Source: Siphonodentalium dalli
Taxonomy: Eukaryota; Mollusca; Scaphopoda; Gadilida; Siphonodentaliidae
Direction: 5' to 3'
Assembly: GCA_032622095.1 (NCBI GenBank)
Contig: CP136065.1
Location: 245,147,474-245,211,473, forward strand
DNA length: 64,000 nucleotides
In this document: positions 28,301 to 40,300 of the stretch, piece by piece
How the letters are laid out: each line of letters starts with the position of its first letter
Numbering within the stretch: the stretch's first letter is position 1
Notes under the pieces: generated by a model
What the model was told of the DNA's origin: nothing
The model's input: the letters and a program-made list of their open reading frames with translations, nothing else
Databases searched by the model: none
Made by a program: the position numbers and the translations under genes

Positions 28301-31300
28301 ATCCACATACATGTAGTTGCATGCTCTACACATACAGTGATGCTCTAATTAATCGACCTCTTAACCAAAGCGGAATTATGGGTAACTTTTCAGGATTTAG
28401 TCGGAAATATGGCTTGTTGCCATTCATCGGAAAGCTCTCGGGGAGAGTTTTCCGATGAATGGCAACAAGCCATATTTCTTTGGTTAAGAGGTCGATTAAT
28501 TAGAGCATTACTGTACAAGTATAATTTCAGTTCACAATTAGAACTTGGATCTCAGAAGTCCTTGGCATTCAACAATGTTGTCTGCACATTGCAACACTAT
28601 ACAACATCTGCATCAATTTGTTTCAATTATGCACAAAACATTGGCAGGTTCTGAGATTTGCCTCGGGCAAAAAATAGCTGACGAAATTTATTTTTGCTTA
28701 GGCATTTGCCTCAGCTCAGCTGATAGTAAATGCTAACGGCTGGTTACGGCCAGGGTAGGCCGACTCTTCTCGGTCCACAACAGTTTTGGGTATCGGTTGG
28801 GTTGATGCCGTTTTGACGAGTCCAGAGTCCCGTTGATTCTTCTATAAGAGACTTTCATTGAAAAGACGTACTACATTTACAAGTGAACCCCTGAAAGTGA
28901 TTAATCATCTGACATGTCTACGATTAATTTGCTTTCAAAATAATATATCATTTGTCGTGATAGAAAAAGGTAAAGTGATGATAGGAACATTTATTATATT
29001 GTTTACATACATTTTCTGATAGCACGACAAATCAAAAGTCTCTGGAAAACAAGTCTCTCTTCACTTATAAAGACATACCAGCAAGATAACTTCTGCCCAC
29101 GATTCTGGGCATAAAGTCTGATATAGAAGAGTAACGGATGGGACTCGGTCCAAAACAGCATCAATCCAAATGATATCCCAAGCTGTTGCGGACCGAAAAG
29201 ACTTGTCTACGGCGAGGGTTGGCGCTGAACCAAAATTTTCTCTTGCCAAAAGTTTTGCCAATTGAAATTTGGTTTCGCCAAATTCCAAAAGGACTTGCCA
29301 AATTGAAATAAGGGTCTATTTGGGGGGAAAAATTCTCATATGTTATCTTTGTTATATAACTAGAGGATTTCCTGTCGTAAATATTGAGTTTATAAGCGCT
29401 CTTTATTACTATCGTGTGTGTTGGCATGAACAAATTATAATTTCTATTTGTTCAGATTTGATTTTTTTTTTGACTGGAGATCTGGCTCAGACTGGCTGGG
29501 AACACTTCATTGTACAAATTATGATGTCGCTGGATTTCTGGAAGAATCTATAGGAATACACAATGTAAACATCAGGCATCGTGTCACACCACCCCACCCC
29601 CACTTCACAGTATAAGCAACAAAAGTGTCCTTGTTTTTTAATTTTCGTCGGTTAGGCTAAATTTGAAACAAAGTTAATATTTCAGTAATGGTTTTCTCTA
29701 CCCCCACAATGTTGAAACGACCCCTTTGCAATGCACTGCATGTTAACAGTAATGTCAATTTCTTTAAAGATCCAAAGTCCAATTTGACACCAACTAATTC
29801 AGAATTTCCTAAGATTATTTTTAGTTTCCAGGCAAAATAAAGTGAACACTACTTGCAATCACTATTATTCATATCAAGGTCATTGCGAAAATCCACAAAA
29901 TCACCCATTCGTATCACACAGTCATCGTGAAAATCCATAAAATCACCCATTTGTAACACAATCATCGTGAAAATCCACAAAATCACCCATTTGTAACACA
30001 CAGTCATCGTGAAAATCCATAAAATCACCCATTTGTAACACACAGTCATCATGAAAATCCACAAAATCACATTTATAACACAATGATCGCGAAAATCCAC
30101 AAAATCACTCATTCGTATCACACAGTCATCGCCAAAATCCACAAAATCACCCATTCGTAAAACAGTCATCATGAAAATCCACAAAATCACCCAATCATAT
30201 CACACAGTCATCATGAAAATCCATAAAATCACCCATTAATAGCAAAGCAAGAAGGGGCCTGTGTGCGACGTCATTTGCCAGAGCAACGTTCTCTGATAAT
30301 GAATGTGTCTGAGTGTACATATGTATAGTCTTTGGTGTACACATTCACTCTCAGGTTTGCTTTGACCAATCAGCGTGAAATTGGGTGAATCATCTTCCAA
30401 AGCATACTTTAGGACATATAGTTAGAACCCTTATTCCAACTTGGCCTGTATCTTTACCTGGGAAATACACAAACCAACTTTGGTTCAGATCAAATAATCC
30501 AAACTAGAGTTATCGATCGGAAACAAAAAATGTTAACAGACGGACAAATCTGTCAAATTGTAAGTCGAAAAGGGGATGTAACTCATGTAAACAGTATTGG
30601 ACAGAAGTCATATTCGAAATTGGCCTGTATGTTTAGCTGAGAAATACACATACCAACTCTGTTTCATTTAAAATAAGCAAAACTGGAGTAATCGGTCATA
30701 AACCAGAGATGATGGACAGATGAATTGGTTACATAATACGACCATTTTTTCAAATGATGTATAATAACCCACTTGCCAAAAATAGAAGATGCACATGTTC
30801 CCATGGTACTAAATATCTGTGCAAAAGTTTTTTTTTTAAATTGACTGAAAAATGTAGGGATACAAGCTTGGACAAAGTTATGTCCATGGATGGACGGTAC
30901 GACGGACGGACGAGCTGATTCCTATTTTTCCCCATAACTTACCTATTATCCAGGTTGATAATCCTCTTTGATAATAAGTCGGCTCCAAACAGAAGTCAGT
31001 CTTATATTTAATATCAGCGGTCGGCAGGTCGCAGTCTAGATCAGAGACCGGAGTAGATTTTGTATCCGTGCTGCTTGACAAGGAGTTAGATGCTGTCGCA
31101 GTGACGATGTAATTTCCAGTATTTGCATACTGATGAGAGACGTATGTCACTGTGTTCCGCAGGTCCTGTATATGAGTTATACCTGTGATAAAAATATTTG
31201 TTATGGGTAACCAATAAGTAGTAAGTGGGTGTCTGACCAGGTAACACATCATGTAGGGTTAGCGAAAATCACACCTAGCATCCCGGGATGACAATAAAAA

Positions 31301-34300
31301 GTCAAAATGAAATGCTGGCTGACAGCCCGAAGGCTTTTTGATATGTCAATTAATCAATTCTAGAGGAATGGTCCATGGGATAAAGTTGAATACCTTATTA
31401 CGCAATGATGTTTGTTCATATATACAAGTAAATAAGTAGTCATCCAGTTGTCTATTTATTATCCTGTACCCAATGTTGCCATCTAGTCCGCGGGTAAGCA
31501 TTACTTTCAGCTTCTTGATAGATCTACTCTCCAAAATGAGGTTAATGCCATATATATCATCTGGTTCTTCCTCAAGATTATCAACTATGTATTTTGAATC
31601 CGTGCTGCTTGACAAGAAGTTAGATGCTGTCGCAGTGACGATGTGATTTCCAGTATTTGCATACTGATGAGAGACGTATGTCACTGTGTTCTGTAGGTCC
31701 TGACTATGAGTTATACCTGCGATAAAAATATGATGGTTCTAAAACCAGGCCTTCAGATTTCAGTGCCAGGTCCGATTTTTGTATCAACCCATATACCCTG
31801 TGCCAATGCATTCTCTTATATATGCAAGTCGACCATAGGTCGCCTCGCATATATAAGAGAATGCATTGGCCTAACAATTTTTCATCATTTGTTATTATTT
31901 TTTACAATTTTTTACAATTTAAATAATTTTTTCTTATATTCTTGAACTCTTTCAGTGCCAGACTTACTTTGTAGGTTTAGTGCTAGGGAATCATACGTTT
32001 TTCATGGGCATCAAAATTATTACTATGAATACTTGGTGATAGTTTTGAATTATAACATGCCCCTAAGGTTTTATCCAGTTTGTTTTTAAATTCTCTATAG
32101 CATGCTTAAGCATACCCAAAAAAGATTCAACCCAAAAAACAAAAAAATAAAAAACAAAAACAATTATTATATTTTTTTATTTTTTTAGGGCCGATTTTAT
32201 CAGCCCTGGCACTCTACAGACCGTAAATTAGGGCCGATGAGATCGGCCCGTGGCACTGAAAGAGTTAAAGTGATGTGAAACACACCGGTAGGGTGATCAG
32301 ATATAAATGGAGAATGATCTTGTTAAATATTATATCCAAATTGACAACACACATCGTCATTCTTACATATTAATTAAATACAGTGACTCTCGATGACGAA
32401 ATCGTTTTCGTTAGTTTATCGCTGATAGTTGCGTCCCGAATCAAGATGTAAATATTTACAATTCAGTGCAGTTCTGACGATGTTTTCAATGGAGTGGTAC
32501 CATATAATTTGATTTGCTTGAGATTTTCGATGCTATAGTAGAATGCTACATTCCTACTATTGGCATTGTGCCTGATTACTAACTCATCAGTTTCTCGGAC
32601 CAGAACAAGTCCATAATATGTCTTTAACCCTTTGAGTGCCAGGTCCGATTTTTGTATCAACCCATATACCCTGTGCCAATGCATTCTCTTATATATTGCG
32701 AGTCGACCATAGGTCGCCTCGCATATATAAGAGAATGCATTGGCCTAACCAAAAAAACAAAAACAAAATTTTATTTTTTTTTATTTTTTTTAGGGCACTC
32801 TACAGACCATAAATTAGGGCCGATGAGATCGGCCCATGGCACTAAAAGGGTTAAAAACATAAATGGCCATTTATGAACTAAATTTAAATTGATGGATAAC
32901 AATTGCGAGTGAGGTAATTTGTCAAACTAAGAGCGACTGACTACTGCTGTCAGTCGGAATGGGTTGAATTTAATTTGCTGTCTTGGCATGTGGTTCAGTA
33001 ACTCATTGATGACCTAATGGTTACTCACATTCAGTTCTAAAAGTATACATTGGAATGGTATATTTTTTAATTTAGCAGCCAAGATTTGATTATTTTCTCT
33101 GTTATTTCAAACAATTTTTTTTGTTTGATAATAAAAATAGTACCACTTTAACATTTATTTAAATGTTTAATATTTAAAGGCTAGTATATAGGGAGAAAGA
33201 TTGGCAGACTTTGTATATCATAACTTGAATTTTGGGTTGAATAAGTTTGAAGGGCGGCTTAACATTAAAAAAAAATGCAAGCTCATATAATGCTGATCAT
33301 CAGTATATATTCTAGGCCCTTCTAGGACAAAAAAAAGGGTTTCGATTCTCAGGCATCGCAGCATCCAAAAACAACGACCCAAGTTGGACCATTTTATTTT
33401 GATTTTAGATTTCACCGTAGTTGTAAACTGGTAAAACAAAAATAGGTAACTGTCACATGGAAGTTAGTTATATATATGTTTCAAATACTGAATAGGAGCT
33501 AAATACAATGGTGTATGTGTGGGTATTTAACAAAAGACCATAGGCAACGATAACTATCAGGTATATTGTCACCACAGGCTGTCCAAACCCCCAAGTTTAT
33601 TGGACAAATGTGTTGAAATATTTCGATAAAAGATCAGCAGGAAGTTGGATATTGACCTGACCTTTTCACAGTAAGTATAACCCTGAAAGATAAGAGTTTT
33701 CTCCCTGGCTACACTATTGTGATCAAAGTAACGCAAACCAGAGTGGAACAGTTTGACAAGCAGTGTATATTGGCCATGTTTATGATGGTTATTTGAAGTA
33801 TTATTGTCTATCATCCATTGTGGTACATATACAGTCCCTAATTAGTTAGCGGAATAAGTTAATCAAGATTTTCTATGACAGTTTGGAAGATCACTCGATC
33901 TTTTCACTTTGACTGTATTTATGTTCCGTATTTTTATATGAATCAGATATGTAGTTCTGGGTGTTGTTAAAATGACTCTGCCGATATTAAAATCATATCA
34001 ATATATATATCATTCTACGTAATCCCTATATGATGTAGGGTAGTACAATGTCATAATTTGTCATTCTTTATATCAGATTAAAGTAGTTTATATCCATTAC
34101 AAAGTTCTCCCTACATTTTCTGAACCTGGGAAGGTATAATAACCCTGTAATACACACCATCGCCAAACTTCATGGTCAAAATGGAGATTAATACTAATAT
34201 GTAAAGGGTAATAATACATACCATCGCCAAACTTCATGGTCAAAATGGAGTCGTCACCAATGGACTTGAGTTTGATGGTGAATGTCTGGAATCTCTTTTG

Positions 34301-37300
34301 AGCGACAACCTTGGATATTTTCAGTCTCTCAACAAACCCGATGATTTTGATAGGTTTCATTATCTGTACATAGTTTAATGGATTTGAACAATTAACAGTA
34401 ATATCATAGTCGCCAGTCTGAAAAAAAGAAGAATTATCTGGGAAATTATATATATATATATCACTAGCTAGTGTAACACCAAAATCTTGAGTGGCAAGGC
34501 CGTACACTGTAAACAACATGGTGGCAGTTTTAACAAAAGTTCACTTTATAAATGGGGTCTCCCCGGTGTTGAGTGTTTTTCTTCTAGCACTCTTTACGTA
34601 CATCATACGATGGTGTTTTTATTATAAAGTTATTATACAATGTTGTGTACAGTATGTGTTTTTCTTGTACGCAAAGTGTCGAGTCCAATGACTTTACACC
34701 ACAACCTTGACGAGTCCAATATGACCTTCAGGAGTCCAATATGAATCTTTCCCAGATTATCATGTGACGGCTTTTGCCCAATCAGAAATAGTGTTAGTTA
34801 ACCCTTTACCCAACAGAAGGGCCCTGTGCCAATGCATTCTCTTATATATGTGAGTCGACCATAGGTCGCCTCGCATATATAAGAGAATGCATTGGCTTAA
34901 CACATTAAGAAAAAATGGTAAAAAAAAGATTTTTTTTAGGCCAATGCATTCTCTTATATATGCGAGGCGACCTATGGTCGACTCGCATATATAAGAGAAT
35001 GCATTGGCACAGGGCATAACTGTAACTATCACAATGTGGTCAAGGAGCCGGTTCCAATGATATCCATATTTGTATGGTTCTATTGAGACAGACCGGAGAT
35101 ATTTTAGGCTGTTGAAGCTTTATTTGGCCGATTTTGGCCGGTTTGTTGGGTAAAGTGTTAAGAGATGGATAATAATACCATATATAAGAGAATGCACTGG
35201 CTTACAAGGTCAAGGTAAATATTGTTAGGCCAATGTATTAATTCTCTTATATATGCGAGACTCCCTATGTAATTATTAAAATTGTAAAAAATTGTTAGGC
35301 CAATGCATTCTCTTATATATGCGAGGCGACTTATGATCGACTCGCATATATAAGAGAATGCATTGGCACAGGGTAAAAAAAATCCCGACTTACGCTTGGA
35401 TTTGATATGGCGGGTCACATTTTTAAAGGCATGTTAATATCATGAAATTTCTTTTCTTAAAATCCTCAATTAAATATGGTAAAAACCACAAATTTTATAA
35501 TAAATAAAACTTTTTTTAGACTAAAATTTAAATATGATATTGCTTCAGGCAGATTCCTAATGTTGAAAATTTTGGCCAAAGTTGGGGGTGAGACAACCCG
35601 AAAAAACCCTATTGCTACAGTAATGCCATAAATAATCGACTCCTTAACCACAGCAGAATTAGGGGTAATTTTTCAGGATTTAGTCGGAAATATGGCTTGT
35701 TGCCATTCATCGGAATGCTCTCAGTAGAGCTTTCCAATAAATGGCAACAAGCCATATTTCTGACTAAATCCTGAAAAATACCCATAATTCTGCTGTGGTT
35801 AAGGAGTCGATTATTTAGGGCATTACTGTACATCCCTGGTTAATACTAACGTTTAGGAATGTCAGAGCGAAGTCTGGTGATGCCTGAGTTATATCATAGC
35901 TCTCATTGATGAGTGGGTCAAGTGGTGTTGCAATCAGCCTATATGTGCTCACGGTACCTAAAACATAAAGATGAAAGGTCACAGTACCTAAACAGAAAGG
36001 TGAAAGGTCACAGTACCTAAAACAGGAAGGCCAAATGACAGAGTGGGTCACATGGTGTTGCTGTCAGCTATATGTACTCACAGTACCTAAAACAGAAAGG
36101 TCACAGTACATAAAACAGAAAAGGCACCACACAGATTTGGAGAGCAGTCAGTATCAGTCATCGATAGAAGAGTATCAAAGGCACCACACAGATTTGGAGT
36201 AAACCTGCCGCTTGCTGTTTGAGACTTCGAATTCTAGGAATGTAGAAATTTATGCAATTTGTATATAGCATTTTATTCACACAAAGTTTAGAGGCGACCA
36301 TCACGAGATATGAATGCACTATAGTCTGCCAATAGTTAATTTGAAGCTAGGGTGAACAAATGTAGAAATATTTATGCGTATAATTTATATTGTCTCTTTC
36401 TATTTTCCAGGGAATAACCACTTTACAGTGTTGTCATATTTTTTGACATTATTTATCATATTATCGTACCAACTTTACATATTTCCCTCTATTTTCAGAT
36501 AAGCATCTTACAATTATCTACCAAGCCTATATGTGATTGGGTGACATGGATTATGCCATCTATTGTAATGGATTAAGCTGATTTTAAAGGGGCACTTTGA
36601 TTATTGCGACATAACGAAGAAGCGGGCCCCGTTGGTTCAGAGTGCCCGGATGAAGATAATTAATCGAGTGTGCTTCTCACAGTACGAGCTAACTGCATGG
36701 CCTCCTATAGCCTGATACCAGAGTACGCTGTGTATGTCTCTTTGGAAAGCAGACGAAATTCCTAAACGATGTACATCTGTTAGTAATTTCGTCGGCTTTT
36801 CTAAGACAGGCTATTTGGCCATGCGTTTGTCACAACAGACCTGTTTCTTACGTGCATGCATAATTCGTGTTTATTGATAGTAATGATGAAAAGAGTAACG
36901 GCTTGTATTAATCGAATAATATAAATGAAGTTAGTTTGCCGCGTATCGTAATCAGGATGGACTTTATTTTACCTATAGACCATTTTACAGATAACCATTT
37001 TGACTGTTGCATTGTGGGCCAGAAAGTATCCAAATAAAGCCACGTGCTTTACGGTCGCATGCATTTACTATGGGGCATTTAGGGTGGGTCTATAAAACTA
37101 ATTATAACTTTGGTATCTGTCATAGTTTACGCGATAAATTTTAAACATATATCAGGGACATGTACCACTTCTAGAATGTTCAAAAACATTTCCAGTTGCT
37201 TGTCGTATTTTAAATGATTTTATGCGATGAAATAATGCGAAAATTTAGAAAATTGCACTATAATTTCTCAATACTTTGCGGTTTTAGTAAACGCCTGATA

Positions 37301-40300
37301 AAAGTATTTCTATTGGGAATTTTTACACCAAATTTTCAGAGAATATAGAGTAAACACAGTACTATCGGAATATCGTAAAGGAGTTCTGTGCATTTGGGAT
37401 TGATTAACCCTCAGACTGCCGAAGCTGTCGTCAATAAATTTGCTTTTTCGTGTTCGACGAAAATGAAACTTGTCTGTTTAAAGGTCCCATTTCGTGTCGA
37501 ATGGTGAATTTGGCTGCAACAACACCCGTGATGTTTTACTTCAACTTTCAAAAGAGGAAGTTTGAACACATTTTGTATTGTTTTTTTTTTTTTGCCTAGA
37601 ACAATATCCAATGATTGCGTCCATTAAAAACCTTCTTGCGCAAAAGCGCCGCTACACGATAAAGAGCGTTTTCATTTACAATCGTTTTTACTCGTTTTCA
37701 AAACTGATGTATATTGTTTTGTGAATGCTCATTGGTCACGCTATTTATTTTACGTATTTTTTCTGTTGTATTTGAACATTTGTTACACAGGCTTCGCGAT
37801 TATTAACTTCAACTGATAAGCGCCGACTGCGCAACGTATGCGCTCAACAGTTTGTCTCAAATAAATTGTTATAAAAACACAGGTTTATGGCCGCGGACAT
37901 AAGCCGATTAAGTGTGATGTAATTTATCCATGAACTTGACAACTGGAGATTATATCACCATTCGACGCGAAAATTGGACCTTTAAACAGACAAGTTTCAT
38001 TTTCGTCGAACACGAAAAAACGAATTTATTGACGGCAGCTTCGGCAGTCTGAGGGTTAATCAATCCCAAATGCACAGAACTCCTTTGCGATATTCCGATA
38101 GTACTGTGTTTACTCTATATTCTCTGAAAATTTGGTGTAAAAATTCCCAATAGAACGACTTTTATCAGGCGTTTACTAAAACCGCAAACTTATTCCCTTC
38201 CCTATATATTCCTTATTTTCAAAAATGTCGCTTTCGGCTGACTTGACGGCATGGGTGTGTGGCCCGCCCCGAATACCACATAGAAACACTCCGACCTCCA
38301 CCCATCACCCCCCCCCCCCCCCAGTGGCACCACCCCGAGTGGTGAAAATTGGGTATGGACCATTTTCGAGAATGGTAAGGATTTCGACCGATTTGACGGA
38401 ATGTGTGGGTGGCCCGCCCTAAATACCACCTAAAAACACTCCGAGCCACCACGTATCACCCCCGGGTGGTGGGCCTACCTCCCAACCCAAAACATATAAT
38501 AGCTTACTATATAGAGACTGCACCCTATGTGTGCCGATCGGTGTATTGCTGTGGGTCAGTGTAGAGCTGTTAACCGCGGGAATTCCCGTACGAGGGGTAG
38601 ATTGGAAAACGTGGTTTGTCAAAGCACAGAATGAACTTTTTAAAACTGTTTTTTTGCTTTAATCATCGTACAATGGACCCAACAAACAGCAAGTATGATT
38701 GCCTAGTTCATAATATTGCATAATCGCATCCCTTCAATACTTTTATCACAGCTTTTGCCTCGAAAAAGGTAAAATTTCTGTTTAAATCTCCATAACTTTT
38801 GCAAACCAAGACCTTTACTTCGGGAAACCAATTGAAATTATAGGCAAATATATTGAGAATCGATTTGGGTGCATAAACCCAACCATCAAAGCTATATTTC
38901 TTGGTGAAAATTTAGTTTGATGGAGGGCACTACCGAGAAAACATGGCACGAATATAGCAATGAGAAAACATGGTATGATCGGGAAAAAGCTTTCAAAGAA
39001 CGGATGATAGCTGAAATTAAACCTTCATATACGCTGGTATTTTAACAGGTTTAGGCGGTGTTATTCTCAGGACATTCTTCAAACATATATGGGACTGATT
39101 GATCATGACTAAACATATCGTATAAACATTTACGTCAGGTGCAGATATCATTTTATTATGACTTAGCCATAGTTGTTTCGTATTGTATTAATTGCGTCGC
39201 AGAGTTGGCATTAGCTTTTAGAATCATGTTGGTCTCAACGAGTCTTGTGATGATGTGTTGTATTATCTCGACTAATTCCGAAGATGCAGAAGATAAGACT
39301 GACTCCAAGTCATCGATTCCACAGGCCTCACAATCTTCTATAATTTCCAAACATCTTGATACTGCTTCTTTGTTCTTCTCCAGTGTTTTACGTCTGTCTT
39401 CCAGAGTTGGCTCGGTCTCTCCTCCCCAACAATCAACATCACCAAGAACTTTGCCTTTTCCTCTGCATATCTTTTTTTCCGTCGACTGCTATCTTAACTA
39501 TTTTGTCCAAACACATGTGCTATACTTGCTGGATAATGTCTTGGCGAATACCAGGAAGATAACCCTTAGATTCTTAAGAACAATTGGCCTTTTTTAGATT
39601 CTTGGTCCTTTGTCATAAGGTTGAGTCTATGCGGTATGGCAAAATTCAGCTTAGCTGTTAGAGGGTCATAGTAGTTTTTCTCTGTTAATCCTTGAGTTAA
39701 GTCGCCAATGTGTTGAGAACCCCGCATGAAACGAAGAAATTTTCCGATATCCAGCTAACCAGAACATTTTGGTTTCTCTTAGAAATCGCATCATCGATGT
39801 AGTTGGCAAAGAAAATAACCGCGGATTAAGTCCAAGAATAACATATATTGTCTAAGGGCAGTGAGCCATGAGCGATCAGTCGATTCATCTCCACATACAG
39901 ATCGACATGCCCCTCACCTTCTAACTGTTGTTGCACTTTTGGCAGCAGGTCTGTTAGTTCCTCAATCTCAACTTCAAATTCCGTTTCGTCTATCGGATAC
40001 TACTGGTAGCATCCATTGAACTGTCTTCTTGTCCATCAACTAGTTCTGATTCATAGTTTAGTTTTCGCTTGGCAGGTGTGTTGAGTTTTTTTACTTTCGA
40101 TTTCACATTGACAATGTATATTGACTCGTCCTTAACATCGACCCTTCTCCCCTCTGAGACTAGGTATGTTGGAATGACACCACGATGAACTTTCAGTGCG
40201 TATTTCTCTGTCCCTGTCGCATGGTCCAAAAACTTTTCCAAATAGCGCAACTCACATTGTCCGTGATCTGTGACATTGTGATCTGCAATATCTCTCAGGT

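Larger units (their letters stand above)
26870..28735. repeat. Large palindrome, about 1.9 kb, with four nested elements
   Basis: Left-arm words CAGCTGAGCTGAGGCAT, GGCAGATCTCAGAACCTGCC and ATGTTTTGTGCATAATTG recur inverted at 28590-28725. 27590-27740 (TGTGTAGAGCATG, GGATCCTAGGCTTT) recurs inverted at 28210-28345. Q (27074-27523), R (27819-27983), a TTAA element (28007-28235) and another R (28335-28513) are inserted in it. Confidence 0.75.

Noticed and set aside
29849-30190. Repeated DDCVIRMGDFVDF peptide
   Set aside because: Minisatellite translation; the unit is not a multiple of three throughout.
36601-36660. tRNA-like stretch GGGCCCCGTTGGTTCAGAGT
   Set aside because: A B-box-like GGTTCAGA word is present, but no cloverleaf can be drawn around it.
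38308-38322. Poly-C run as a functional G-quadruplex or i-motif
   Set aside because: A simple homopolymer within a duplicated unit; length is unreliable in assemblies and there is no nearby gene start.
39139-39597. 152-codon plus-strand open frame
   Set aside because: It is antisense to the transposon gene remnants at 39156-40373, whose minus-strand reading shows recognisable family motifs.
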